DNA from: Fibrella forsythiae
GTDB lineage: Bacteria > Bacteroidota > Bacteroidia > Cytophagales > Spirosomataceae
Assembly: GCF_017353175.1 (NCBI RefSeq)
Contig: NZ_JAFMYW010000007.1
Coordinates: forward strand, 417,338-481,337
Length of the DNA stretch: 64,000 nucleotides
Reading direction: 5' to 3'
Within the stretch, counting starts at the first letter, position 1. Each line of letters opens with the position of its first letter. Below are positions 26,373-35,892 of this stretch, piece by piece. A program made the translations under genes and the position numbers. A model generated the notes under the pieces. The model was given only the letters and a program-made list of their open reading frames with translations, did not search any database and was not told the DNA's origin.

Positions 26373-27374
26373 CTAATAGATGGTCATTTGGCAGGGAATT
26401 TTAACCTGCTGGATAACCGGTTCCGAGCTGCTGACCATACGCTGATGAAGTAGGTCAAAGGCCTCAGCACCCAGATCAAACGGATCAGCATCTACGGCAG
26501 CCAGGGGGCGGTAGTCGATGTGTTTTAGTAAAGGCAGGTTACCAAATCCGATGAAGTCGAGTGGACTGACTCTGGCGGAATCGTTGCGCTGCATATACGA
26601 GATCGCATCCAGGGTGAGGTAGTTTTTAAATGTAAACACAGCCGTAGGCGGATCGTTAAGCTGCATCAGTTCCCGCATGAGATTGTCTACAGAGTCTGGT
26701 TCCGGGGTGGGCTGTTTAACCAGATTGGCGTCGAACGGTAGTTGGTGATCGTACAGGGCCTGAAGATAGCCATCGTAACGTACCTGACTGAGCGAAAGCA
26801 ACGTGGGGCCCCGTAAATGAGCGATGCGACGGTGTCCCTTCCGGATCAGGTATGTTATGGCCTCCCGGCTTCCTTCAAACGAATCGGCCGTGACGTTGTA
26901 ACTCGGCCGGTCGCGGGGTGCACGGACAAAGAAGACAACCGGAATGCCGATGGCTTCCAGTTGATCAACGAAGTCGGTTTGGTCGGTTTGAGTAGTAATT
27001 GAAATGAGTAACCCATCGATCCGGTTGCGGATCATCGTCTCGATTAACGCTCGTTCGCGGTCGGGCTGTTCGTGGGTTTGGGTAAATACAACGGAATACT
27101 GGTTTCGGGCGGCGGTGTCTTCAATTCCACGCAAGGCCAGCCCGTAGAATTGATCAAACAAATCGGGAATGATGACTCCAATTTTAAAATTGCGCTTTTG
27201 TTTAAGATGTATAGCCGCCAGATTCGGAACATAGTTACGCTCTTCGGCCAATTGCCGAACACGGGCCACCGTAGCATCCCCAATACCAGGATCGTTGCGA
27301 AGGGCTTTGGAGACGCCCGATACAGACAGTCCCAGTTCCTTTGCCAGGTCTTTGAGCGTAACGCTTCGTCTCAT
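26373..27374 (-). CDS. LacI family transcriptional regulator, paralogue of the convergent neighbour
   Basis: A protein of 333 residues with a LacI helix-turn-helix (TLKDLAKELGLSVSGVSKAL) and effector domain. It shares long near-matching stretches with the gene at 25362: DFIGFGNLPLLKHIDYRPLA against EFVGFGNLPLLKHLSHKPAA, and FTFKNYLTLDAISYMQRN against FKTYMAIDAITYLKRT. It is divergent from uxuA across a 360-base gap, a usual position for the regulator of the uronate operon, and would be expected to bind there and respond to a hexuronate or pathway intermediate. That role is inference. Confidence 0.93.
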   Translation of the reverse strand: MRRSVTLKDLAKELGLSVSGVSKALRNDPGIGDATVARVRQLAEERNYVPNLAAIHLKQKRNFKIGVIIPDLFDQFYGLALRGIEDTAARNQYSVVFTQTHEQPDRERALIETMIRNRIDGLLISITTQTDQTDFVDQLEAIGIPVVFFVRAPRDRPSYNVTADSFEGSREAITYLIRKGHRRIAHLRGPTLLSLSQVRYDGYLQALYDHQLPFDANLVKQPTPEPDSVDNLMRELMQLNDPPTAVFTFKNYLTLDAISYMQRNDSARVSPLDFIGFGNLPLLKHIDYRPLAAVDADPFDLGAEAFDLLHQRMVSSSEPVIQQVKIPCQMTIY

Positions 27375-27734
27375 GATTGGCGGTTGAATCGTTTGGCGCT
27401 AAGGCAAACTGATAAAGTTCAAAATGATGAAAGTAGTTAATCAGTTAAAGGGCCACAAATTTGTTCACAGACAACAGTATTGATGCACAAAACCGATTTT
27501 CCCGTTCAACCGGTACTCATGGTACGTACATTTTCACCCTTCCGATGCGTGACTAACTCATTTTGACCCGACTAGGGTCAGTACCCGCCCAACACACCAA
27601 GTAGGAATGATCCACGAACAGACTGTAATGAAAAATGAAAATGGCAATGAAAGACAAACAAGTGAGTAGGATATAGCCCTCCTCCTACATTGTAGAAAAG
27701 CATTGCCAAGTCTATACTGTCAACTTTTATAGTA
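27375..27734. other. Divergent control region between LacI-type gene and uxuA
   Basis: No gene in 360 bases. It must contain the promoters for the minus-strand regulator and the plus-strand uronate operon. The one regulator-like site I see is the AAACCGATTT sequence at 27490-27499. No clean TAnnTTTG box is visible directly before uxuA. Confidence 0.5.
27490..27499. promoter_or_regulatory. Candidate LacI-family operator AAACCGATTT
   Basis: The site fits the AAAnCGnTTT pattern with a central CG common for LacI-family operators. It lies 116 bases upstream of the regulator's start codon and 236 before uxuA. A single 10-base match is weak evidence. Confidence 0.3.
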
Positions 27735-28922
27735 ATGAATCTACTTCAATCATGGCGCTGGTTTGGGCCAGATGATCCGGTAACTCTCGCCGATATACGT
27801 CAGACAGGCGCCAGCGGTATTGTTTCTGCACTGCATCAGATTCCGCACGGAGAGGTGTGGCCCGTTGAGGCTATTAAAGCCCGCCAGGCCGAAATTTCTG
27901 CCGCTGCACCGGGTGCCTCTCCCCTGCACTGGGCCGTAGTGGAAAGCCTGACCGTTTCAGAGAGCATTAAAACCCGAACAGGCGCATTCCGCCAACATAT
28001 AGAGGATTACAAACAGAGCCTGCGCAATCTGGCTGAGTGTGGCCTCAAGGTTGTGACGTACAATTTCATGCCGGTCAACGATTGGACGCGCACAAATCTG
28101 AACTACCCCATGGCTGATGGTTCTAAAGCGCTTTATTTCAACTGGTTCGATCTGGCTGTTTTTGATATTCACCTGTTGAAACGCCCCAACGCCGCCGGCG
28201 ATTATCTGCCTGCCGTTCAGGCCGAAGCCGAACGCCGGTTTGCGTTGTACAGCCAGGAAGAATGCGAACACCTGGCCGATATCGTGATGTTCGGTATTCC
28301 CGGCGAAGCCAAACAGACGCTTGAAGGCATGCGGGCCAAACTGGCTACCTACGCCGACATTGACGCCAATGCCCTTCGCTCGAACCTGACCGATTTTCTG
28401 GCCGACGTAGCCCCTCTTGCCGACGAGTTGGGTATCAAACTGGCCATCCACCCCGACGATCCGCCATTTCCGATCTTTGGCTTACCACGTATCATGTCGC
28501 GGGCCGACGATTACGACTACATGCTGACGAAAGTACCCAATGACAGCAACGGTGTTTGTTTCTGTACCGGCTCACTGGGGGCCAATCCGGCCAACGATTT
28601 GCCAGCATTAGCCCGTCGGATTGGCGAGAAAATTCATTTTGTTCACTTGCGCAACGTTCGGAAAGATGAGCATGGCAATTTCTACGAAGCTGATCACCTC
28701 GATGGTGATGTAGATATGTATGCCGTCATGCGTGAAGTGCTGGCCATTCAACAACGCGTTGCCGAACCCATCCCCTTCCGGCCCGACCACGGCCATCAGA
28801 TGCTCGACGACCTGCACAAAAGCACCAATCCCGGCTACTCCTGCATTGGCCGGTTACGTGGGCTGGCCGAGTTGCGGGGGCTCGAGCTGGGCATCAGCCG
28901 GGCCGAAGGCTGGCAATCATAA
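27735..28922 (+). CDS. uxuA: Mannonate dehydratase
   Basis: A protein of 395 residues, the usual UxuA length. It opens with LLQSWRWFGPDDPVTLADIR, then TGASGIVSALHQIPHGEVW, and later has KLAIHPDDPPFPIFGLPRI, GVCFCTGSLGANPANDL, HFVHLRNV and FRPDHGHQMLDD, which supply the His, Cys and Asp metal ligands of the family. It dehydrates D-mannonate to 2-keto-3-deoxygluconate in the cytoplasm. First gene of the uronate operon; 21 bases separate it from uxaC. The fructuronate reductase that would make its substrate is not nearby. Confidence 0.96.
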   Translation: MNLLQSWRWFGPDDPVTLADIRQTGASGIVSALHQIPHGEVWPVEAIKARQAEISAAAPGASPLHWAVVESLTVSESIKTRTGAFRQHIEDYKQSLRNLAECGLKVVTYNFMPVNDWTRTNLNYPMADGSKALYFNWFDLAVFDIHLLKRPNAAGDYLPAVQAEAERRFALYSQEECEHLADIVMFGIPGEAKQTLEGMRAKLATYADIDANALRSNLTDFLADVAPLADELGIKLAIHPDDPPFPIFGLPRIMSRADDYDYMLTKVPNDSNGVCFCTGSLGANPANDLPALARRIGEKIHFVHLRNVRKDEHGNFYEADHLDGDVDMYAVMREVLAIQQRVAEPIPFRPDHGHQMLDDLHKSTNPGYSCIGRLRGLAELRGLELGISRAEGWQS

Positions 28923-28943
28923 ACCGACAACAACACTAACACT

Positions 28944-30380
28944 ATGTACACTGATTATCAAGCCAATACAATCACCGAACCGTTCATTTCGGAAAACTTT
29001 GTTCTTGAAAGCGACCCCGCCCGGGCACTGTATTTCGACTTCGTTCGCGATCTGCCGATTGTAGACTACCACAATCACCTGCCTCCCAATGAAATAGCCG
29101 AGGATAAACGGTACGCCAACATGACCGAAATATGGCTCAAAGGCGACCACTATAAATGGCGGGCCATGCGGGCAAACGGCGTGCCCGAAGAACTGATCAC
29201 GGGTCATCGTAATGATTGGGAGAAGTTTCTGGCCTGGTCGAAGACGGTTCCCTACACCATGCGTAACCCGCTTCAGCACTGGACCCAGATGGAACTGAAG
29301 CACCCGTTCGGGATCGACGATCTGCTGACCGAACAAAATGCACGGGCCATCTATGATTCCTGCAACGAACAGCTTCAGAACAAGCTAACAGCCCGCGCCC
29401 TGCTGGAGGCGCATAAAGTACAGGTCGTTTGTACTACCGACGACCCAACCGACGATTTGCAGTATCACAGCCAATACGCAGCAGAGGGTAAGGCCCTGAA
29501 AATGTACCCGACTTTTCGGCCCGACACGCTGCTTCCTGCCAATACTGACGCCTGGCGGCAGCAGGTTGCCAGGCTGGTAGCCGTCTCGGGCATTGCGGTA
29601 ACCGACCTCGATTCACTGCTCGAAGCCCTGGTTAGCCGAATCGACGCCTTTCATGAGCTGGGTTGCCGGGCATCTGATCACGGTCTGGAACGCCTGCCAC
29701 CGGTTTCCTTGCGGACGGTTGCCCTGGAAACGGCCTGTAAACAATTACTGGCTGGCGAAACTGCACCCGATGCCCAAACGATTGATCTGTTGCAGGGGTA
29801 CGTCCTGCTCGAACTGTGTCGTCAATACGCGAAACGCGGCTGGGTTCAGCAGTTCCACCTCGGTGCCCTACGGAATATCAGTACCCGCCTCTACAACCAG
29901 TTGGGTGTAAACGTTGGCGGTGATTCGATGGGCGACTGGAGCCAGACACAACGACTGGCTCGTTTCCTCGACGCGCTTGATCAGGACGGACAATTGGCCA
30001 AAACGGTACTATATAACCTGAATCCGGCCGACAACGAGACGTTTGCCACCATGATTGGCAACTTTCAGGACGGGAGTGTGCCGGGCAAAATTCAGTGGGG
30101 CTCCGGCTGGTGGTTTCTCGATCAGAAAGACGGGATGGAGAAACAACTGAACACACTCTCGAATATGGGGCTGATGAGCCGCTTCATCGGGATGGTGACC
30201 GATTCGCGCAGTTTCCTCTCGTTCTCCCGTCACGATTATTTCCGCCGCATCCTCTGCAACGTGATCGGCCAGGATATTCAGCGCGGACTAGTGCCAAACG
30301 ACCTGCCCTGGCTGGGGCAACTGGCGGCTAATATATCGTACTATAATACAGTAGATTACTTCGGCTGGACCATTAAATAA
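28944..30380 (+). CDS. uxaC: Glucuronate (hexuronate) isomerase
   Basis: A protein of 478 residues, the usual UxaC length. Near the start it has IVDYHNHLPPNEIAED (the His-x-His metal motif), then KGDHYKWRAMRANGVPEELI, the VVCTTDDPTDDL segment and, near the end, LVPNDLPWLGQLAANISYYN. It interconverts D-glucuronate and D-fructuronate (or galacturonate and tagaturonate) in the cytoplasm. Tightly linked to uxuA upstream and followed by an MFS transporter, making a compact uptake and catabolic unit. Confidence 0.97.
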   Translation: MYTDYQANTITEPFISENFVLESDPARALYFDFVRDLPIVDYHNHLPPNEIAEDKRYANMTEIWLKGDHYKWRAMRANGVPEELITGHRNDWEKFLAWSKTVPYTMRNPLQHWTQMELKHPFGIDDLLTEQNARAIYDSCNEQLQNKLTARALLEAHKVQVVCTTDDPTDDLQYHSQYAAEGKALKMYPTFRPDTLLPANTDAWRQQVARLVAVSGIAVTDLDSLLEALVSRIDAFHELGCRASDHGLERLPPVSLRTVALETACKQLLAGETAPDAQTIDLLQGYVLLELCRQYAKRGWVQQFHLGALRNISTRLYNQLGVNVGGDSMGDWSQTQRLARFLDALDQDGQLAKTVLYNLNPADNETFATMIGNFQDGSVPGKIQWGSGWWFLDQKDGMEKQLNTLSNMGLMSRFIGMVTDSRSFLSFSRHDYFRRILCNVIGQDIQRGLVPNDLPWLGQLAANISYYNTVDYFGWTIK

Positions 30381-30488
30381 ATTGGGGCGCTGCTCGTACA
30401 GATAGCTATTCGCCTCCAGATCCTTATTCCTTAACCAACCATCACCCAACCGCGTAGCCCACTCACTACGAATGATTCGTTAACTCCT

Positions 30489-31820
30489 ATGCTCAATACC
30501 GCTCCCGCTGCTCCTACGCTGGATACGAACCAGGGCCAGACCAATTACCGATGGGTGATTGCCGCCCTGCTCTTCTTTGCCACCACCATTAATTACCTCG
30601 ACAGGCAGGTTATCAGCTTACTCAAACCATTGCTGACGGCGGAATTCGGCTGGACGGAATCGAACTACGGCAATATTGTTACGGCCTTTACCATGGCCTA
30701 TGGCATCAGCACGCTGCTGGCCGGGTACGTTATCGACCGGATCGGCACCAAGAACGGTTACACGATCTCGATCATTGTGTGGAGCCTGGCAGCGATGGTA
30801 CACGCAATGGCCGGGGGAACAACCGGCTTCATGGTTGCCCGTGGCTTACTCGGCATTGGTGAATCGGGCAACTTCCCGGCCTCGATCAAGACAGTTGCCG
30901 AATGGTTTCCCAAAAAAGAGCGGGCGCTGGCAACCGGCATTTTCAACGCAGGCGCCAACATTGGTGCGGTGGTGGCCCCCGCCGTTGTGCCCGCCCTGGC
31001 CATTGCCGTTGGCTGGCGCATGACATTCATCATTACGGGTCTGACCGGCTTTATCTGGATCATTTTCTGGTGGTATTTCTATGAAGTTCCAGCCAAACAC
31101 AAACGCGTGAGCGCCGCTGAATTGGCGCACATTAACAGCGATGTTGAAACAGCCGACGACGTGATCCCCGAAATTCGGGAAGGATGGCAGTCTATTTTCC
31201 GTAAACGGGCTATCTGGGGATTCATGTTCGGGAAGCTCTTTACTGACCCTATCTGGTGGTTTTTCCTGTTCTGGCTGCCCGCCTACCTGTCAGACGTGTA
31301 TCACCTCGACCTTAAAAAACTGGGTGCGCCACTGATTATCATTTACACAGCCGCAACCATCGGCAGTGTGGGCGGTGGCTGGTTGTCATCGCAGCTGATC
31401 AGCCGGGGCTGGTCACCTACCAAGGCCCGCCAGTATACTATGTTGCTGTTTGCCGTGTGTGTGGTCCCCGTACTCTCGATTAGCCAGTTCAATACCATAT
31501 GGCCCGTTATCGGCATTCTAAGCCTGGCCGTAGCCGCGCATCAGGCCTGGTCGGCCAACGTGTTTACCGTCGCGTCCGACGTCTTCCCAAAGCGTAGCCT
31601 GAGCCTGGTGGTCGGTTTCGGTACAATGGCAGGCACGTTGGGTGGCAGTCTTTTCCCGCAGATCGTTGGCCGTATTCTCGACCATTACAAAGGTCTCGGC
31701 GACTTGCCGGGTGGTTACAATGTGGTGTTCAATATTGCCAGCGTGGCCTATCTCTGCGCCTGGTTGATGCTCTACATTTTTGTGTTCAATCCAGCTCGCA
31801 AAAAGGCGCGGTTGGCTTAA
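30489..31820 (+). CDS. MFS transporter of the hexuronate (ExuT-like) group
   Basis: A protein of 443 residues with 12 predicted membrane helices. Family features: NYLDRQVISLLKPLLTAEFG after the first helix, GIGESGNFPASIKTVAEWFP, ATGIFNAGANIGAVVAPAVV, and DVFPKRSLSLVVGFGTMAGT in the second half. These match anion:cation symporters for hexuronates. Its place between uxaC and the oxidoreductase genes supports import of glucuronate or galacturonate across the inner membrane. The exact substrate is inference. Confidence 0.9.
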   Translation: MLNTAPAAPTLDTNQGQTNYRWVIAALLFFATTINYLDRQVISLLKPLLTAEFGWTESNYGNIVTAFTMAYGISTLLAGYVIDRIGTKNGYTISIIVWSLAAMVHAMAGGTTGFMVARGLLGIGESGNFPASIKTVAEWFPKKERALATGIFNAGANIGAVVAPAVVPALAIAVGWRMTFIITGLTGFIWIIFWWYFYEVPAKHKRVSAAELAHINSDVETADDVIPEIREGWQSIFRKRAIWGFMFGKLFTDPIWWFFLFWLPAYLSDVYHLDLKKLGAPLIIIYTAATIGSVGGGWLSSQLISRGWSPTKARQYTMLLFAVCVVPVLSISQFNTIWPVIGILSLAVAAHQAWSANVFTVASDVFPKRSLSLVVGFGTMAGTLGGSLFPQIVGRILDHYKGLGDLPGGYNVVFNIASVAYLCAWLMLYIFVFNPARKKARLA

Positions 31821-31867
31821 GGCAACGTACCTGAAAAACTAGTCTGAACTTCCTAAATACCTTACTC

Positions 31868-33277
31868 ATGTCGAATCAATCAATTAACCGTAGAACGTTT
31901 TTGGACCTGTCGGCCAAAGCAGCGGCGATTGCCGTAGGCTTTCCAACCATTGTGCCTGCATCGGTATTTGGCAAGAATGCCCCCAGTAACCGGATAAACA
32001 TTGGCGCGATTGGTACAGGGCGAATTTCCCGTGGGCACGATATGCCCGGCGTTTGGCAATACGAAAACGCCAACATCATGGCGGTCTGCGACCTGGATAG
32101 TAACCGCGCCAATGATGCCAAAAAGCTGGTCAATGACTTCTATTCGAAGAAGACAGGCAAAGACTATGACGGCGTTAAAGTCTATACCGACTATCGCGAA
32201 TTGCTGACGAATAAAGACATCGACGCGGTCATTGTGAGCACGCCCGACCACTGGCACGCCCCAATTGTTATTCATGCGGTTGAAGCGGGCAAAGACGTGT
32301 ACATGCAGAAGCCGGCTTCGTTGACCATTTCGGAGGGACGCATGATGGCTGATGCCGTAAAACGATCGGGCCGGATCGTGCAGGTGGGTAGTCAGCAGCG
32401 ATCGTCGAAGCAATTCCGGTATGCCGCCGAATTGGTTCGTAATGGCCGGATCGGCGACTTGAAAACGGTGTATGTCGGCCTACCCGGCGATCCCGGAGGG
32501 GATGAAGAGCCGCAGATGCCGGTTCCAAAAAATCTGAACTACGATATGTGGCTCGGCACAACACCAGAGGTTTATTATACCGAAAAACGCGTTCATCCAC
32601 AGATGGGCTACGACCGGCCGGGCTGGTTACGTTGTGAACAGTTTGGCGCCGGCATGATCACCGGTTGGGGTGCACACCACATCGACTGCGCTCACTGGGC
32701 CATGGATACGGAACACACTGGCCCCGTAGAGATTTGGGGGAAAGCCGATTTTCCGAAGAGCGGCCTTTGGAATGTGCACGGTATTTTCCAGACCGAAGCG
32801 CTTTACAAAAACGGGGTGAAGATGGTAGTCAGCAATGAGATTCCGAACGGCATCAAGTTCGAAGGCACCAAAGGCTGGATCTTCGTCTCGCGGGGCGATG
32901 CCTCGGTTACCGCCAGCGACCCCATTGCCAAACAGAATGCAGCTAAAGCACTCGACGCCAGCGATCCAAAAATCATTACCTCGGTGATTGGCCCGAACGA
33001 GATAAACCTGCCTATCAGTAAAGAACACCACGGCAACTGGCTGGATAGCATCGTGAGCCGTAAAGAGCCCATCGCCCCGGTCGAAATTGGCCACCGCTCG
33101 TGTTCAGCCTGTCTGCTCCATCATGCGGCCATGAAACTGAACCGGAAGCTTTACTGGAATCCAGACAAGGAGCAGTTTATCAATGACCCGGAAGCCAACA
33201 AGCTACTGTCACGTCCACAACGAAAAGAGTACGCCATCGTCGCCTCAAACTCAAAGAAGCCGGCAAAGAAAGCGTAA
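31868..33277 (+). CDS. Secreted Gfo/Idh/MocA family oxidoreductase with twin-arginine signal
   Basis: A protein of 469 residues. The N-terminus carries a Tat-type signal (NRRTFLDLSAKAAAIAVG), so export folded with its cofactor is likely. A Rossmann fold starts at NIGAIGTGRISRGHDMPGV, with the catalytic-loop lysine kept in YMQKPAS instead of the more usual EKP. The C-terminal part has LGTTPEVYYTEKRVHPQMGY and the conserved GWGAHHIDCAHWAMDT. Tat-exported Gfo/Idh proteins are common in Bacteroidota sugar loci; substrates are mostly unknown. It follows the MFS gene by 47 bases and leads a run of three related genes. Confidence 0.92.
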   Translation: MSNQSINRRTFLDLSAKAAAIAVGFPTIVPASVFGKNAPSNRINIGAIGTGRISRGHDMPGVWQYENANIMAVCDLDSNRANDAKKLVNDFYSKKTGKDYDGVKVYTDYRELLTNKDIDAVIVSTPDHWHAPIVIHAVEAGKDVYMQKPASLTISEGRMMADAVKRSGRIVQVGSQQRSSKQFRYAAELVRNGRIGDLKTVYVGLPGDPGGDEEPQMPVPKNLNYDMWLGTTPEVYYTEKRVHPQMGYDRPGWLRCEQFGAGMITGWGAHHIDCAHWAMDTEHTGPVEIWGKADFPKSGLWNVHGIFQTEALYKNGVKMVVSNEIPNGIKFEGTKGWIFVSRGDASVTASDPIAKQNAAKALDASDPKIITSVIGPNEINLPISKEHHGNWLDSIVSRKEPIAPVEIGHRSCSACLLHHAAMKLNRKLYWNPDKEQFINDPEANKLLSRPQRKEYAIVASNSKKPAKKA

Positions 33278-33283
33278 GTAGCG

Positions 33284-33342
33284 CCGAAGCTCCAGCTTCG
33301 GCAGTGCAAAACGAGCCTTGACTCCCGAAGCTGGAGCTTCGG
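33284..33342. repeat. Pair of 18-bp palindromes in inverted sense (REP-like)
   Basis: CCGAAGCTCCAGCTTCGG at 33284-33301 and CCGAAGCTGGAGCTTCGG at 33325-33342 are near-perfect palindromes that differ in the central two bases and are complements of each other there. They fill the gap between two Gfo/Idh genes. A third copy of the core lies at 19262-19275. This resembles paired REP elements. Confidence 0.7.
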
Positions 33343-33357
33343 TACAACTTGCTTGAT

Positions 33358-34728
33358 ATGAAAATTGCTTTTCCCATTGCCCTTACCATCGGAGTTGCCT
33401 TGCTGGTTGCTTTTCGCGGGCCCAATGCCATTGGCCCCATCAAACTGATCACACTTGATCCCGGCCATTTTCATGCAGCGCTGGTGCAGAAATCGATGTA
33501 CGAAGGTGTTGATCCTAAGGTGCATGTGTATGCGCCCGATGGCCCCGATGTGCAGATGCACCTCGACCGCATACGTACTTATAACACCCGAAGCGATAAG
33601 CCAACGAACTGGCAGGAGGAGGTATACCGTGGCCCTGACTTTATGGCGAAAATGATGGCTGAGCGGGCGGGTAATGTGGTCGTAATGGCGGGAAACAACC
33701 AGCTGAAAACCGATTACATTCACCAGGCAGTTGGCGCAGGTTTTAACGTACTGGCCGATAAACCAATGGTTATCAACGGGTCGGAGTTTGGCAAGTTGCA
33801 GGAATCATTTGCGACTGCGGCAAAGAAGAACGTGCTGCTCTACGACATCATGACCGAGCGCTACGAGATCACGACCATGTTGCAACGGGCTTTCTCGCGC
33901 CAGGCATCTCTATTCGGCACGCTCGAAAAAGGAACACCGGAGAACCCGGCCGTGACGAAGGAAAGTGTGCACCACTTCTACAAAAACGTATCGGGCAGCA
34001 TCCTGACCCGGCCCGCCTGGTTTATGGATGTGGCCCAGCAGGGCGAAGGTATCGTTGACGTAACAACCCACCTGGTTGATCTGGTGCAGTGGGAATGCTT
34101 CCCCAACCAAACCCTTGATTACAGGAAAGATGTACGCCTCACATCGGCCCGCCGCTGGACCACCGATATGCGGCTTAGCCAGTTTAAAGCCATCACCAAA
34201 CTGCCCGCTTTCCCGGATTACCTGAAGAAAGACGTGGTACAGGATAGCGTATTGCGGGTGTACAGCAACGGCGAAATCAACTATCAGTTGAGAGGCATTC
34301 ACGCCAAGGTGTCGGTAATCTGGGCCTACGCAGCGCCGGCTGGCGGCGGTGATACGCACTACTCGATCATGCGCGGCACAAAAGCCAACCTGATCATCCG
34401 TCAGGGCGCCGAACAGCAGTATAAGCCAACGCTGTACATTGAGCCTGTTGCTGGCAATAAATTAGAAACATCCTTGAAAGACGTGCTGCCCGCCATCCAG
34501 CGTGAGTTTCCGGGTGTCGATATTAAGCAGACAGCCACAGGTTGGATCGTGAACGTACCTGAACACTACAACGAAGGGCACGAGGCTCACTTCGGACGGG
34601 TTATGCAGAATTACCTGACGTACCTGAAAGCAGGTAAACTCCCCGCCTGGGAAGTCCCCAACATGCTGACCAAATATTATACAACCACTCAGGCGTTAGC
34701 GCTGGCCAAGAAAAGCCAGGTACGTTAG
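33358..34728 (+). CDS. Gfo/Idh/MocA-type putative oxidoreductase, exported
   Basis: A protein of 456 residues from the ATG at 33358 (MKIAFPIALTIGVALLVAF); an in-frame TTG three codons earlier is less likely. Residues 1-20 look like a signal peptide or membrane anchor. The NAD-binding half starts at PIKLITLDPGHFHAALVQKS, an unusual version without the normal glycine-rich GxGxxG. The catalytic-loop lysine is kept in VLADKPMVI, and the substrate half has FMDVAQQGEGIVDVTTHLVD. It resembles the group with a 'putative oxidoreductase C-terminal' domain. The divergent nucleotide loop makes its activity uncertain. Confidence 0.8.
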   Translation: MKIAFPIALTIGVALLVAFRGPNAIGPIKLITLDPGHFHAALVQKSMYEGVDPKVHVYAPDGPDVQMHLDRIRTYNTRSDKPTNWQEEVYRGPDFMAKMMAERAGNVVVMAGNNQLKTDYIHQAVGAGFNVLADKPMVINGSEFGKLQESFATAAKKNVLLYDIMTERYEITTMLQRAFSRQASLFGTLEKGTPENPAVTKESVHHFYKNVSGSILTRPAWFMDVAQQGEGIVDVTTHLVDLVQWECFPNQTLDYRKDVRLTSARRWTTDMRLSQFKAITKLPAFPDYLKKDVVQDSVLRVYSNGEINYQLRGIHAKVSVIWAYAAPAGGGDTHYSIMRGTKANLIIRQGAEQQYKPTLYIEPVAGNKLETSLKDVLPAIQREFPGVDIKQTATGWIVNVPEHYNEGHEAHFGRVMQNYLTYLKAGKLPAWEVPNMLTKYYTTTQALALAKKSQVR

Positions 34729-34751
34729 GCCTCTTCTTCCTGAACTCTCTC

Positions 34752-35867
34752 ATGACTCTTCTATCATCTAACCGGCGTACCTTCCTCAAACAGACCACAG
34801 GCATTGCTGCTCTGTCGGCCCTTGCTCCCAGTCTGCAAGCCAGCCCTTATCTGGCTCCACGGATCAAGTTTTCCGTCGTGGGCATCAACCACGGCCACAT
34901 ATACAGTCAGGTTGAAGCAACGATCCGTGGCGGTGGCGAACTGGTTTCATTCTATGCCAAAGAACCTGATCTGGCGGCGGCTTTTGCCAAACGGTATCCA
35001 CAAGTCAAACAGGCACGTTCGGAAGATGAAGTACTGAACGACAAGAGTACTCAACTCATTCTGACGTCAGGTATCCCCGACGAACGGGCGGGGCTGGGTA
35101 TTCGGGCCATGAAAGCCGGTAAAGACTTTATGTCTGACAAGCCGGGCATAACCACCCTCGAGCAGTTGGCTCAGGTACGCAAGGTGCAGCAGGAAACGAA
35201 GCGCATTTATTCGATCATGTTCAGCGAACGGTTCGAGAACAGAGCTACCGTAAAAGCCGGTGAACTGGTCAAAGCGGGTGCCATCGGGCAGGTTATCCAG
35301 ACCATCGGAATGGGTCCACACCGCATTAGTTTAACGTCGCGGCCAGAATGGTTTTTCGACAAAAAACGCTTTGGCGGTATCATTTGCGACATTGCCTCGC
35401 ACCAGGTCGATCAGTTTTTGTTCTTCACGGGCTCAACCAAAGGCGAAGTGTTATCGTCGCAAACGGGCAACGTGCATTACCCGCAGTACCCCAATTTTGA
35501 AGACTTCGGCGACCTGACGCTACGCGGCGATAAAGGCGCGGGCTACATCCGGGTCGACTGGTTCACCCCCGACGGGCTCAACACCTGGGGCGATGGCCGG
35601 TTAACAATTCTGGGAACAGATGGCTATATCGAGATCCGGAAGAACGTGGATATTGCCGGCCGAACCGGCGGCAGTCACCTGTTTCTGGTCGATAAGAAAG
35701 AAACGCGCTACATTGATTGCAGCAAGCAGGACCTCCCCTACGGTACACAACTGGTCGATGATATTTTGAACCGTACCGAAACCGCCATGACACAGGCCCA
35801 CTGTTTCCTGGCGACCGAGCTGGCCCTGAAAGCCCAGAAGCACGCCCAGAAGCTGACTATCGCTTAA
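34752..35867 (+). CDS. Secreted Gfo/Idh/MocA family oxidoreductase with twin-arginine signal
   Basis: A protein of 371 residues with a Tat signal (SSNRRTFLKQTTGIAALSAL). The N-terminal domain starts at IKFSVVGINHGHIYSQVEAT, where a GINHGH loop stands in for the usual glycine-rich motif, as in its upstream neighbour. The lysine of the catalytic loop is kept (FMSDKPGITTLEQL), and the conserved histidine-bearing segment is GGIICDIASHQVDQFLFFTG. It lies 23 bases after the previous oxidoreductase gene and 25 before the hydrolase gene, so co-transcription is likely. Substrate unknown. Confidence 0.88.
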   Translation: MTLLSSNRRTFLKQTTGIAALSALAPSLQASPYLAPRIKFSVVGINHGHIYSQVEATIRGGGELVSFYAKEPDLAAAFAKRYPQVKQARSEDEVLNDKSTQLILTSGIPDERAGLGIRAMKAGKDFMSDKPGITTLEQLAQVRKVQQETKRIYSIMFSERFENRATVKAGELVKAGAIGQVIQTIGMGPHRISLTSRPEWFFDKKRFGGIICDIASHQVDQFLFFTGSTKGEVLSSQTGNVHYPQYPNFEDFGDLTLRGDKGAGYIRVDWFTPDGLNTWGDGRLTILGTDGYIEIRKNVDIAGRTGGSHLFLVDKKETRYIDCSKQDLPYGTQLVDDILNRTETAMTQAHCFLATELALKAQKHAQKLTIA

Positions 35868-35892
35868 TGGCTAGCCCCGTTGACACTGCTCT

